From NCBI GenBank assembly GCA_016219985.1, contig JACRJO010000029.1, positions 247,019-311,018 of the forward strand: DNA of 64,000 nucleotides. The letters run 5' to 3'. A program made the translations under genes and the position numbers. Source of the stretch: Sphingobacteriales bacterium. Lineage in GTDB: Bacteria; Bacteroidota; Bacteroidia; Chitinophagales; Chitinophagaceae. Below the pieces are notes generated by a model, which saw only the letters and a program-made list of their open reading frames with translations, was not told where the DNA came from and ran no database searches. Positions 24,605 to 32,651 of this stretch are shown piece after piece; position 1 is the first letter of the stretch, and every line of letters begins with the position of its first letter.

Positions 24605-25969
24605 ATGTCACAAACTTGGAAAGAATACCAGGAAAAGAACAAGGACCGGTTCTTAAATGAAATGCTGGACCTGCTCCGCATTCCCTCTGTCAGTGCTAAA
24701 AGTGAACATAAGGACGATATGCTGAAATGCGCCGAAGCCGTAAAGAAAAGTTTACTGGCTGCCGGTTGCGATAAAGCCGAAGTCATGGCTACGGCAGGTC
24801 ACCCGGTTGTCTTTGGAGAAAAGATCATTGACCCCGCCAAACCCACGGTGCTGGTCTATGGTCACTATGATGTACAACCGCCCGAACCCCTGGAACTCTG
24901 GCACAGCGGCCCTTTTGAGCCGGTGATCAAAGAAGGGAAAATATTTGCCCGCGGTTCCGCGGATGATAAAGGCCAGTTTTATATGCATGTGAAGGCCCTC
25001 GAGATCCTGTCGCAGACCAACAGCATGACCACCAATATCAAGTTCCTGATCGAGGGAGAAGAAGAAGTGGGTTCCCCCAACCTGGGAAAATTTGTTGCGG
25101 ATCACAAACCCCTGCTGAAATGCGATGTGATCCTGATCAGTGACAGCGCCCTGCTGAGCATGGACAATCCCTCGCTGGATGTGGGGATGCGCGGGCTGAG
25201 TTATATAGAAGTGGAAGTAACCGGCGCCAACCGGGACCTGCACAGCGGTACCTATGGTGGCGCGGTGGCCAATCCCATCACCATCCTGGCGAAAATGATC
25301 GCCGGCTGCCATGATGAGAACAACCATATTACCATCCCCGGTTTTTATGAAGATGTGCTGACCGCCACCCCGGAAGAAAGAGTCCTGTTGAATAAAGCGC
25401 CTTATGACGAAAAAGAATACAAAGAAGAACTGGGCGTGCAGGAACTCTGGGGAGAAAAAGGGTTTACCACTTATGAAAGGACCGGGATCCGGCCCACGCT
25501 GGAACTGAACGGCATCTGGGGCGGCTATACCGGCGAGGGTGCCAAGACCGTACTTCCTTCAAAAGCCTATGCAAAGATCTCGGCCCGGCTGGTTCCGAAC
25601 CAGTCCTCCCATAAGATGACGGACCTGCTGCTGAATTATTTTAAATCCATCGCACCTCCTTCCGTCACCGTAAAAGCATCCCTGCACCATGGGGGAGAAC
25701 CTTACCTCACCCCGATCGACAGCAAGGGGTACAAGGCGGCATCCAAAGCCGTTGAGACCACCTTTGGTAAAGCGCCGATCCCCGTACGCGGAGGCGGCAG
25801 TATTCCCATCTGTTCCATCCTGGAACGGGAACTGGGGGTGAAGATCGTATTCATGGGCTTTGGACTGGACAATGACAACCTGCACAGCCCGAATGAGAAA
25901 TTCAATATTGAGAATTACTGTAAAGGGATAGAGACGATACCGTATTTTCATAAATTCTATGCCCAATAG
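24605..25969 (+). CDS. M20 family metallopeptidase (dipeptidase)
   Basis: 454 residues. Zinc ligands and the catalytic base occur in VLVYGHYDVQPPEPLELW, GSADDKGQF and IEGEEEVGSPNL. The dimerisation domain follows (LHSGTYGGAVANPITILAKMI), and the final metal ligand is in GFGLDNDNLHSPNEKF. The pattern matches the CNDP/PepV-like subgroup of M20 dipeptidases rather than acylases. Cytoplasmic, no signal peptide. It hydrolyses dipeptides for nitrogen and carbon. Confidence 0.92.
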   Translation: MSQTWKEYQEKNKDRFLNEMLDLLRIPSVSAKSEHKDDMLKCAEAVKKSLLAAGCDKAEVMATAGHPVVFGEKIIDPAKPTVLVYGHYDVQPPEPLELWHSGPFEPVIKEGKIFARGSADDKGQFYMHVKALEILSQTNSMTTNIKFLIEGEEEVGSPNLGKFVADHKPLLKCDVILISDSALLSMDNPSLDVGMRGLSYIEVEVTGANRDLHSGTYGGAVANPITILAKMIAGCHDENNHITIPGFYEDVLTATPEERVLLNKAPYDEKEYKEELGVQELWGEKGFTTYERTGIRPTLELNGIWGGYTGEGAKTVLPSKAYAKISARLVPNQSSHKMTDLLLNYFKSIAPPSVTVKASLHHGGEPYLTPIDSKGYKAASKAVETTFGKAPIPVRGGGSIPICSILERELGVKIVFMGFGLDNDNLHSPNEKFNIENYCKGIETIPYFHKFYAQ

Positions 25970-25975
25970 AAGCAA

Positions 25976-26110
25976 TAAAAAGTAAAAATTGAAAAGTCAA
26001 AAGTGGAACAGTCCTTCACTTTTGACTTTTCAATATAAAAGAAGTGCTTATCCAGGATCAAAAGGTTGCAGGTTACATTTTTTTACTTTTTAATTTTAAC
26101 TTTTGACTTC
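25976..26110. repeat. AAAAGTCAAAAGT repeats spanning the S4 gene start
   Basis: Inverted runs of the AAAAGTCAAAAGT / CTTTTGACTTTT family on both sides of a short spacer. The right-hand run CTTTTGACTT supplies the TTG start codon of the next gene. Confidence 0.6.
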
Positions 26111-26489
26111 CAAAGAAAAACTCCGCCTCGACAAATACCTCTGGTCCATCCGGCTGTTCAAAACCCGGTCAGCCGCGGCCACGGCCTGTGAATCCGGCAA
26201 GGTGAAGTTGGAGGGCGGCCAGGCCAAAGCGGCAAAAAACGTGAATATCGGGGATGAGTACGAAGTAAAGACCGAAGCCAAACGCTGGCGGATCAAAGTC
26301 ACCGGTTTACTTTATAACCGGGTCGCTTATGCGGAAGCGGTCAACTACTATCTCGATATCACCCCGGAAGAAGAAATACAACGGATCCAATACCAGGCCG
26401 CCAGTTTCCATACCGGCAAACGGAGAAGCAAGATCGGGAGACCCACGAAGAAGGAAAGAAGGGAGCTCGATGACTTTTTCGAAGAATAA
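26103..26489 (+). CDS. RNA-binding S4 domain protein (Hsp15-like)
   Basis: 128 residues. An S4 RNA-binding fold fills residues 5-70 (EKLRLDKYLWSIRLFKTRSAAATACESGKVKLEGG, then IGDEYEV), followed by a basic tail (GKRRSKIGRPTKKERREL). This is the Hsp15/HslR pattern, a protein that rescues stalled 50S subunits. The start is TTG at 26103, since the S4 domain begins right there and no ATG lies in frame upstream. That TTG belongs to an interspersed repeat. The Rrf2 gene converges 9 bp downstream. Confidence 0.88.
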   Translation: MTSKEKLRLDKYLWSIRLFKTRSAAATACESGKVKLEGGQAKAAKNVNIGDEYEVKTEAKRWRIKVTGLLYNRVAYAEAVNYYLDITPEEEIQRIQYQAASFHTGKRRSKIGRPTKKERRELDDFFEE

Positions 26490-26498
26490 GGAAGCGGG

Positions 26499-26942
26499 TT
26501 AAGAAATTGCTGAGATACTTTTGATAAAATCCGGGTTCTTTTCGTCCAGCAGGTCATCCAGGTTCCGCGCAGAAAATTCTGCCAGCATATCATCTCTTAG
26601 TTTCAGCATCTGGTAATGCAGGGGACAGGGGTTCTGGCTATTGCATTTCCGCAGGCTCAGTACACAGGTATTGAATTGCTCCACCCCGTCGGTAATTTTT
26701 ACCAATGTTATCAGTTTGGTTTTTAAGGTGGATTCATTTAACGAAAACCCGCCATAAGGGCCCTTGGTGGAATGCAGGATCCCTTCTTTTACCATTGTCT
26801 TCATGATCTTGGCCAGAAAATGCCGGGGCACGGATAATTTCCGGGCCATTTCATCTAACTGGACCTTACGTCCTTCCTGGTCAACCAGCGCTACATACAG
26901 CACGCCCCGGAGGGCATAACCAAATGATTTTGAAAGAAACAT
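26499..26942 (-). CDS. Rrf2 family regulator, NsrR-like
   Basis: 147 residues from the ATG at 26942 (MFLSKSFGYALRGVLYVAL). Winged helix with LSVPRHFLAKIMKTMVKEGILHSTKGPYGGFSL, then cysteines C93, C100 and C106 (CVLSLRKC, NSQNPC), the three-cysteine set used by NsrR and IscR to hold an Fe-S cluster. It diverges from the nos operon, so an NO-sensing repressor is the natural reading. A possible autoregulatory site AGAT-N13-ATCT at 26950-26970 has the same geometry as NsrR boxes. The longer frame to 27074 has no family resemblance. Confidence 0.85.
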   Translation of the reverse strand: MFLSKSFGYALRGVLYVALVDQEGRKVQLDEMARKLSVPRHFLAKIMKTMVKEGILHSTKGPYGGFSLNESTLKTKLITLVKITDGVEQFNTCVLSLRKCNSQNPCPLHYQMLKLRDDMLAEFSARNLDDLLDEKNPDFIKSISAIS

Positions 26943-26949
26943 AGTGGAA

Positions 26950-26970
26950 AGATAAATAAACTTCAAATCT
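26950..26970. promoter_or_regulatory. candidate NsrR-type box at the Rrf2 gene start
   Basis: AGAT and ATCT half-sites 13 bp apart, the spacing of the E. coli NsrR consensus, beginning 8 bp before the ATG of the Rrf2 gene. The inner bases are only weakly symmetric. Confidence 0.35.
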
Positions 26971-27015
26971 ATCCCTGCTCCATCCTTTCCCGGATGACGA
27001 ATATCAGCTTTCGGG

Positions 27016-27029
27016 CTGATGAATGTCAG
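27016..27029. promoter_or_regulatory. FNR-type box upstream of the nos operon
   Basis: CTGAT-GAAT-GTCAG, one mismatch from a perfect palindrome. The centre (27022.5) is 36.5 bp before the end of the -7 element, near -41.5 relative to the predicted transcription start. Confidence 0.6.
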
Positions 27030-27051
27030 AGCCGGCCGGTCCCTGCAAAAA

Positions 27052-27059
27052 TACATTTG
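27052..27059 (+). promoter_or_regulatory. -7 element of the nos operon
   Basis: TACATTTG, exact TAnnTTTG match, 82 bp upstream of the cytochrome c start. Confidence 0.6.
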
Positions 27060-27065
27060 CCGCAT

Positions 27066-27085
27066 AAAAGACATCGATATCTTTT
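27066..27085. promoter_or_regulatory. palindrome at the nos transcription start
   Basis: AAAAGA-CATCGATA-TCTTTT, 18 of 20 positions symmetric, lying where transcription should begin. It is a possible repressor site, perhaps for the divergent Rrf2 protein. Confidence 0.4.
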
Positions 27086-27141
27086 TTAAGTCTTACATTT
27101 ATATTGCAACACCCTATTAATAATCTCAAAACACCCAGATC

Positions 27142-27612
27142 ATGAAACGCAACTTCATCCTCTCCGTGGCCCTGTTTTCGGCTGCCCTTTTTTTTAACTC
27201 CTGCAAGGAAGGAGTAAAAGATGAACCCAAACCCATCGATGTCCAGGAACTGACGAAAGACCAGCCTGAAACCCACGGTACCGAGGTTACGGAAGGAGAG
27301 ATCGTCTTCAGTAATCCCCTTGATACAGCCATGGTTTCCTTTGGCAAGAGCACTTATGAGCTGAAATGCCAGAGCTGCCACCGCCTCACCGAAGAAAAAC
27401 TGGTGGGGCCCGGATGGAAGAATGTGACCAAACGCAGAAAGCCCACCTGGATCATCAACATGATCACCAATGTGGACATGATGCTGGAAAAAGATCCCGA
27501 AGCCCAAAAGCTGCTGGAACTCTGCCTGGTCCGCATGCCCAACCAGAACATGAACCGGGAAGACGCCCGCAAAGTGATCGAGTTCATGCGCCACAATGAC
27601 GGCGAAAAATAA
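27142..27612 (+). CDS. cytochrome c lipoprotein of the nos cluster
   Basis: 156 residues. A signal peptide with lipobox (ALFFNSC) places it on the outer face of a membrane. One heme c site is CQSCH near residue 78, and LVRMPNQNMNREDA offers the distal methionine. It probably carries electrons to NosZ, whose gene starts 61 bp downstream. Monoheme cytochromes of this kind are regular members of clade II nos clusters. Confidence 0.88.
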   Translation: MKRNFILSVALFSAALFFNSCKEGVKDEPKPIDVQELTKDQPETHGTEVTEGEIVFSNPLDTAMVSFGKSTYELKCQSCHRLTEEKLVGPGWKNVTKRRKPTWIINMITNVDMMLEKDPEAQKLLELCLVRMPNQNMNREDARKVIEFMRHNDGEK

Positions 27613-27673
27613 TTGCTGCTGAAACAAAACCACCGGTCCCTAACCTGTTTTCCTTAACTGCTAAATATTATAT

Positions 27674-29680
27674 ATGAAACACTCTTTCTTAAAAATGCTC
27701 CCTGCGGTTGCCCTGCTGGCTATTGGCCAGGCCGGTTGTAAACCCAATGGCACCCAATCCGCTGTCAGCGGAGACGCAGCGGCTAAAACATATGTGGCAC
27801 CCGGCAAATATGACGAGTTCTACGACTTTGTTTCCGGTGGTTTCAGCGGACAGATGTCTGTTTACGGCCTGCCTTCCGGCCGTTTATTCCGGGTAATCCC
27901 TGTTTTCTCGGTGGACCCCGAAAAAGGATATGGCTACAGCGAAGAAACCAAGGCCATGCTGAACACCTCCAATGGTTTTGTACCCTGGGATGACCTGCAC
28001 CATATTGCCCTGTCTGAAACAGACGGGATCCAGGATGGCCGCTGGGTTTTTGGCAATGCCAACAATACCCCCCGGATCGCCCGGATCGATCTGAAAACAT
28101 TCAAGACAGCCGAGATCATCGAAATTCCCAACAGCGCCGGCAACCACTCCTCCCCTTTTATTACAGAAAATTCGGAATATGTGGTAGCGGGTACCCGCTT
28201 CAGTGTTCCCATCGGTGACAAGCAGGATGTTCCGATCAACACCTACAAGGACAATTTTAAAGGAACCGTCAGTTTTATCGGGGTGGATAAGACCTCCGGT
28301 AATATGAACATCGCATTCCAGATCCTGCTGCCCGGGGTAAACTTCGACCTGGCCCGCGCCGGAAAAGGAAAATCCCATGGTTGGTTCTTCTTCAGCTGTT
28401 ATAATTCGGAAAAAGCCAATACCCTGCTGGAAGTAAATGCTTCGCAGAAAGACAAGGATTTTATTCTTTGCGTGAACTGGAAGAAAGCCGAAGAGTATGT
28501 AAAGGCCGGGAAAGGACAAAAGAAAACGGTTTCCTATGTTCACAATACCTATGACGAAAAGAAACACATGGCCAGTTCCACCCTGGAGAAAGAAGTGCTG
28601 GTGCTGGATCCCAAGGAACTGAAGGATATGGTGTACTTTATGCCCTGCCCCAAGTCCCCGCATGGCTGTGATACCGATCCCACCGGGGAATATATCGTGG
28701 GCAGTGGTAAACTTGCTGCGGTGATCCCGGTATTTTCCTTTACCAAGATCCAGGCCGCTATTGCCGCCAAAAACTATGACGGCGACTACGACGGCATACC
28801 GGTATTGAAATATGATGCGGTCTTACATGGTGAGGTCCAGAAACCCGGACTCGGCCCCTTACACACCGAGTTTGACGCCAATGGCAATGCCTACACTTCC
28901 TTCTTTGTATCCTCGGAGATCGTCAAATGGAATGTAAAAGACCTGAAAGTGCTGGACCGCGTCCCCACTTATTATTCCATTGGTCACTTGTCTGTTCCCG
29001 GCGGACCTACCCGGAAACCCTGGGGCAAATACGTGATCGCTTACAATAAGATCACCAAGGACCGCTACCTGCCCACCGGTCCTGAACTGGCCCAGAGCGC
29101 CCAGCTCTATGATATCAGCGGTGATAAAATGAAACTGATCCTTGACTTCCCCACCATCGGTGAACCCCATTATGCGGAAGCCATCCCTGCTGAACTGATC
29201 ATGAAGAACAGCCAGAAGATCTATAAACTGGAAGACAACCAGAACCCCTATGCCACGCTGGGCGATAATAAAGCGAGGGTGGAACGGAAAGGAAACGAAA
29301 TACATGTCTATATGACTGCTATCCGGTCCCATTTTACCCCGGATAATATTGAAGGGGTCAGGCTGGGGGATATTGTTTATTTCCATGTAACGAATATGGA
29401 ACAGGACTGGGATGTACCCCATGGCTTTGCTATCAAGGGGGCTAACAATGCCGAATTGCTGATCATGCCCGGTGAAACACAGACCCTGGCCTGGAAACCG
29501 GAAAAAGTCGGCATATTCCCGATGTATTGTACGGATTTCTGTTCCGCACTGCACCAGGAAATGCAAGGCTATATCCGGATCAGCCCGGCCGGTTCCAATG
29601 TGCCACTGAGCTTTAGTACCGGAACCAATATGCCCTCAACCGGCACGGTCCCGGCTGCTGAAAAACCAGCCGCTAAATAA
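27674..29680 (+). CDS. nosZ: nitrous-oxide reductase, clade II (Sec-exported) type
   Basis: 668 residues. A Sec lipoprotein-like signal (MLPAVALLAIGQAGC) replaces the Tat signal of clade I enzymes, the main mark of clade II. A seven-bladed propeller carries the CuZ histidines (DDLHHIALSETDG, PKSPHGCDTDP, LGPLHTEFDA, GHLSVPGGP, EPHYAEA). The C-terminal cupredoxin holds the CuA site: DVPHGFAI, then YCTDFCSALHQEMQGY with two Cys, a His and a Met. It reduces N2O to N2 outside the cytoplasm, the last denitrification step. Confidence 0.96.
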   Translation: MKHSFLKMLPAVALLAIGQAGCKPNGTQSAVSGDAAAKTYVAPGKYDEFYDFVSGGFSGQMSVYGLPSGRLFRVIPVFSVDPEKGYGYSEETKAMLNTSNGFVPWDDLHHIALSETDGIQDGRWVFGNANNTPRIARIDLKTFKTAEIIEIPNSAGNHSSPFITENSEYVVAGTRFSVPIGDKQDVPINTYKDNFKGTVSFIGVDKTSGNMNIAFQILLPGVNFDLARAGKGKSHGWFFFSCYNSEKANTLLEVNASQKDKDFILCVNWKKAEEYVKAGKGQKKTVSYVHNTYDEKKHMASSTLEKEVLVLDPKELKDMVYFMPCPKSPHGCDTDPTGEYIVGSGKLAAVIPVFSFTKIQAAIAAKNYDGDYDGIPVLKYDAVLHGEVQKPGLGPLHTEFDANGNAYTSFFVSSEIVKWNVKDLKVLDRVPTYYSIGHLSVPGGPTRKPWGKYVIAYNKITKDRYLPTGPELAQSAQLYDISGDKMKLILDFPTIGEPHYAEAIPAELIMKNSQKIYKLEDNQNPYATLGDNKARVERKGNEIHVYMTAIRSHFTPDNIEGVRLGDIVYFHVTNMEQDWDVPHGFAIKGANNAELLIMPGETQTLAWKPEKVGIFPMYCTDFCSALHQEMQGYIRISPAGSNVPLSFSTGTNMPSTGTVPAAEKPAAK

Positions 29681-29684
29681 TTGT

Positions 29685-29718
29685 ATTCAGTGGTAAGCGG
29701 GATCGCTTACCACTGAAT
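29685..29718 (+). terminator. 15-bp perfect hairpin after nosZ
   Basis: Arms 29685-29699 and 29704-29718 pair perfectly around GGAT, starting 5 bp after the nosZ stop. No T-run follows (TAAATAAC), so it may stabilise or process the nosZ mRNA, or only partly terminate, rather than act as a full terminator. Confidence 0.6.
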
Positions 29719-29744
29719 TAAATAACTGACCTAAATTTTTGTTT

Positions 29745-30305
29745 ATGAAAAAATTCTTCAACCTCGTATTGCTCGCGTCAGCACTGTTGTTGGGAAGCTG
29801 TAATAATAAACCAGCCGGCAACACGGCCCCGGCCGCAGAAAACCCGGCCGGCGGGGGACAGGAAGCGGTCCAGGATGATGTTTCGCAAAAAGATGTGGTA
29901 AAAGTGGCGGTGGGTTCACCGGATCATTCCACCCTGGTTGCCGCCTTAAAACAGGCAGAACTGGTAACAGCCCTGTCGAACGCAGGCCCGTTCACCGTCT
30001 TTGCCCCCACGAATGCAGCCTTTGATAAACTGCCGGCAGGCACAGTGGATGGATTGATGAAAGAGGATAAAAAAGCAGACCTGCAGAATATACTCCAGTA
30101 CCATGTAACCACTTCGGCGCTGGATACAAAATTCCTGACCGATGGCATGAGCCTGGGCATGGTTAACGGGGACAATGTAACCATCAGCGTGAAGGACGGG
30201 AAGATCCTGCTGAACGGTTCCGCCAGTATTGTGGCTTCTGTCCGTGCCTCCAATGGCTGGGTGCATGTAATCGACGGGGTATTGCTCCCGCCGGCAAAAA
30301 AATAA
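29745..30305 (+). CDS. fasciclin (FAS1) domain lipoprotein
   Basis: 186 residues from the ATG at 29745. A lipobox (ALLLGSC) is followed by a low-complexity Ala/Pro/Gly linker and one FAS1 domain (about residues 50-185) with the family motifs FTVFAPTNAAFDKLP, LQNILQYHVT and NGWVHVIDGVLLPP. FAS1 domains mediate adhesion or act as small binding modules. In this operon, between nosZ and nosL, a role in the periplasmic or surface maturation of NosZ is possible but not shown. Confidence 0.9.
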   Translation: MKKFFNLVLLASALLLGSCNNKPAGNTAPAAENPAGGGQEAVQDDVSQKDVVKVAVGSPDHSTLVAALKQAELVTALSNAGPFTVFAPTNAAFDKLPAGTVDGLMKEDKKADLQNILQYHVTTSALDTKFLTDGMSLGMVNGDNVTISVKDGKILLNGSASIVASVRASNGWVHVIDGVLLPPAKK

Positions 30306-30386
30306 TTGAACCTGTTGCGTTTCAATTGGCCCCTTTCACGTGCTTCCGGGGATGCCGTGCCCCGGGAGCTTTCTCAAGCAAATGTT

Positions 30387-30977
30387 ATGAAGAACAAACT
30401 CAGCATCAGCTCCCGTATCCTGGTCTCCTTTGCCTCCGGCGCCCTGGTAGCCGTTTTCTTCTTACCGGTCTGGCGGATCGATCTCTTTGCCCCGCAATAC
30501 CCCGAAGGCCTGATGATGAATATCTGGATTAATGGATTATCCGGTGATGTGGACATCATTAACGGGCTCAATCACTATATCGGGATGAAACATATCAGTG
30601 TGACCATGTTCCCCGAATTCAAGTTCCTTCCCTGGATCGTTGCCTTTTTTATGTTGCTGGGTATCCTTGTTTCGGTGACCGGCAGCCGGAAATTTTTATT
30701 GTATTATCTCCTGCTTACTGTTCTCGGGGGCGCCCTGGCAATGTATGATTTTTACAAATGGGGCTATGATTATGGCCATAACCTGGACCCGAATGCCGCG
30801 ATACAGGTTCCGGGTTTTTCGTACCAGCCTCCCCTGTTGGGTCACAAACGCCTGCTGAATTTTGATGCCTATTCATTCCCTGATGCCGGCGGCTGGGTGG
30901 TGATCGGCGCTTCCGCGCTGGCCTTCCTGGTCTGGTTGGTCGAATGGCGCCGGTACCGTAAAAATAAATTGGTATGA
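30387..30977 (+). CDS. membrane protein of the nos cluster
   Basis: 196 residues from the ATG at 30387. About four helices: residues 8-27 (ISSRILVSFASGALVAVFFL), 75-95, 100-117 and a C-terminal one (GGWVVIGASALAFLVWLV). A loop holds NGLNHYIGMKHI, with histidines that could bind metal. Clade II nos clusters usually carry a transmembrane protein (NosB) next to nosZ, and this could be its counterpart, but I cannot confirm that. It overlaps nosL by 4 bp. The longer frame from a TTG at 30306 lacks support. Confidence 0.75.
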   Translation: MKNKLSISSRILVSFASGALVAVFFLPVWRIDLFAPQYPEGLMMNIWINGLSGDVDIINGLNHYIGMKHISVTMFPEFKFLPWIVAFFMLLGILVSVTGSRKFLLYYLLLTVLGGALAMYDFYKWGYDYGHNLDPNAAIQVPGFSYQPPLLGHKRLLNFDAYSFPDAGGWVVIGASALAFLVWLVEWRRYRKNKLV

Positions 30978-31414
30978 AAAGAGTTTACTTTTTCCTGTTC
31001 ATCTGCGGGCTGACCGGCCTCGGGGCCTGCCATCCCGGACCCGCGCCTTTTGCCTATGGGAAAGACATCTGCTATACCTGCAAGATGGGGATCATTGATC
31101 CCAAATTCGGGGCCGAGCTGATCACCCAAAAGGGAAAGCTTTACAAATTTGATGATGTGATCTGCCTGAACCAGTATGTAAAGTCCGGGGCCACGGAAGA
31201 AAAAGACATCCGGCAACTAGTGGTGGTAAACTTTGAAAAAGAAAACGACTTCCTCGATATCCATACCGCCCGCTTCCTGGTATCCCCGGATTTTAAAAGC
31301 CCGATGGGCAGTCATGCAGCCGCTTTTAGCACGAAAGAAAATGCGGAGAAACTAAACACCGAAAATAAAGGACAGTTGCTGACCTGGAAAGAACTCTCAG
31401 CCAAACTGGATTAA
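30974..31414 (+). CDS. nosL: copper chaperone lipoprotein NosL
   Basis: 146 residues. Lipobox GLGAC, then the Cu(I) site CYTCKMGI near residue 33 and the NosL core (FGAELITQKGKLYKFDDVICLNQYV). It delivers copper for NosZ CuZ assembly. It overlaps the upstream membrane protein and precedes nosD by 4 bp. Confidence 0.92.
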   Translation: MKRVYFFLFICGLTGLGACHPGPAPFAYGKDICYTCKMGIIDPKFGAELITQKGKLYKFDDVICLNQYVKSGATEEKDIRQLVVVNFEKENDFLDIHTARFLVSPDFKSPMGSHAAAFSTKENAEKLNTENKGQLLTWKELSAKLD

Positions 31415-31418
31415 TTCC

Positions 31419-32651
31419 ATGAAAACTTTTTTGACCATACTCTGTTGTTCCTGGACGCTTGCTGCTTCCGGCAACAGTATTATTGTGGGACCGGGTTTGC
31501 CGGTCCGTTCCCTGAAGAAGGCCATTGAGCTGGCGAAGGAAAAGGATACTATCCGCCTGCAGGCCGGCCTGTACAAAGAAGGCGCGATCATCCTGACCAA
31601 ATCCCTGACCCTGATCGGGGAGAATAACCCGGTTCTGGACGGGGAAAAAAAATACGAGATCCTCCTGGTGAGCGGGAAAAATATAACGGTGCAGGGCATT
31701 GTATTCCGTAACTCGGGATATTCCGCCATGAATGATTATGCCGCAATCAAACTCGTGGATTGCAGCCATGTAACCCTCGACAGGAATACCATCCTCGATG
31801 CCTACTTCGCGATCCATATCTCCAACAGCGTGTACAGTATAGTCCGGAACAACCGCATCAGCGGGGTGCCTGCTTCCGAACAGCTGACCGGGAATGGCAT
31901 TCATCTCTGGAAATCCGATCATGCCACCATTGAAAATAATCATATACAGGGTCATCGTGACGGCATTTACTTTGAGTTTGTAACCGCCTCCGTCATCAGC
32001 AATAACCTGAGTGAAAAAAATATCCGGTACGGGCTTCATTTTATGTTCTCCAATGATGATATCTACCGCAACAATATTTTCCGGAATAACGGGGCCGGGG
32101 TGGCGGTCATGTATTCCAAAAAAGTCCGGATGGAGAAAAACCATTTTGAAGAAAACTGGGGAGCATCGGCCTATGGGATCCTGCTGAAAGACATTACGGA
32201 CAGCTATATCGTGCAGAACAGTTTCCTGAAAAACACTGTGGGTATCCATATGGAAGGCAGCAGCCGGATCGAGATCCGGCAAAACCAGTTCCGGAGCAAC
32301 GGCTGGGCCATTAAAGTACAGGCCAGTTGTGACGACAACGTCTTTCACCACAACAATTTCACCGGGAACAGTTTTGATGTGGGCACGAACGGCACGCTGG
32401 TGCTGAACAAATTTGAAAACAATTACTGGGATAAATATGAGGGCTACGATATGAACAAGGACGGCATCGGTGATATTCCCTATCACCCGGTGAGTATGTA
32501 TTCCATGATCGTGGAGCAAAATCCCACCACGCTGATGCTGTTCCGCAGCTTCATGGTGTCCCTGCTGGACAAGGCCGAGAAAGCCATCCCGAGCCTGACC
32601 CCCGAAAACCTTTTTGACAATAAACCAATGATGAAAAAGCTTTCCTTATGA
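31419..32651 (+). CDS. nosD: NosD, parallel beta-helix maturation protein
   Basis: 410 residues. Signal peptide (MKTFLTILCCSWTLAASG), then a right-handed beta-helix of repeated Asn-ladder units (SIVRNNRISG, ATIENNHIQGHRDGIYFEF, FHHNNFTGNSFDVG), ending with the typical FENNYWDKYEGYDMNKDGIGDIPYHPV. Works with NosF and NosY in building the CuZ cluster. Stop overlaps the nosF start by 4 bp. Confidence 0.94.
   Translation: MKTFLTILCCSWTLAASGNSIIVGPGLPVRSLKKAIELAKEKDTIRLQAGLYKEGAIILTKSLTLIGENNPVLDGEKKYEILLVSGKNITVQGIVFRNSGYSAMNDYAAIKLVDCSHVTLDRNTILDAYFAIHISNSVYSIVRNNRISGVPASEQLTGNGIHLWKSDHATIENNHIQGHRDGIYFEFVTASVISNNLSEKNIRYGLHFMFSNDDIYRNNIFRNNGAGVAVMYSKKVRMEKNHFEENWGASAYGILLKDITDSYIVQNSFLKNTVGIHMEGSSRIEIRQNQFRSNGWAIKVQASCDDNVFHHNNFTGNSFDVGTNGTLVLNKFENNYWDKYEGYDMNKDGIGDIPYHPVSMYSMIVEQNPTTLMLFRSFMVSLLDKAEKAIPSLTPENLFDNKPMMKKLSL

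Noticed and set aside
26943..27074. Longer start for the NsrR-like gene
   Set aside because: The extra 44 residues cross the nos promoter elements and have no resemblance to Rrf2 proteins.
31326..32519. 397-codon antisense frame over nosD
   Set aside because: It is a shadow frame created by the codon pattern of nosD, with no domain of its own.
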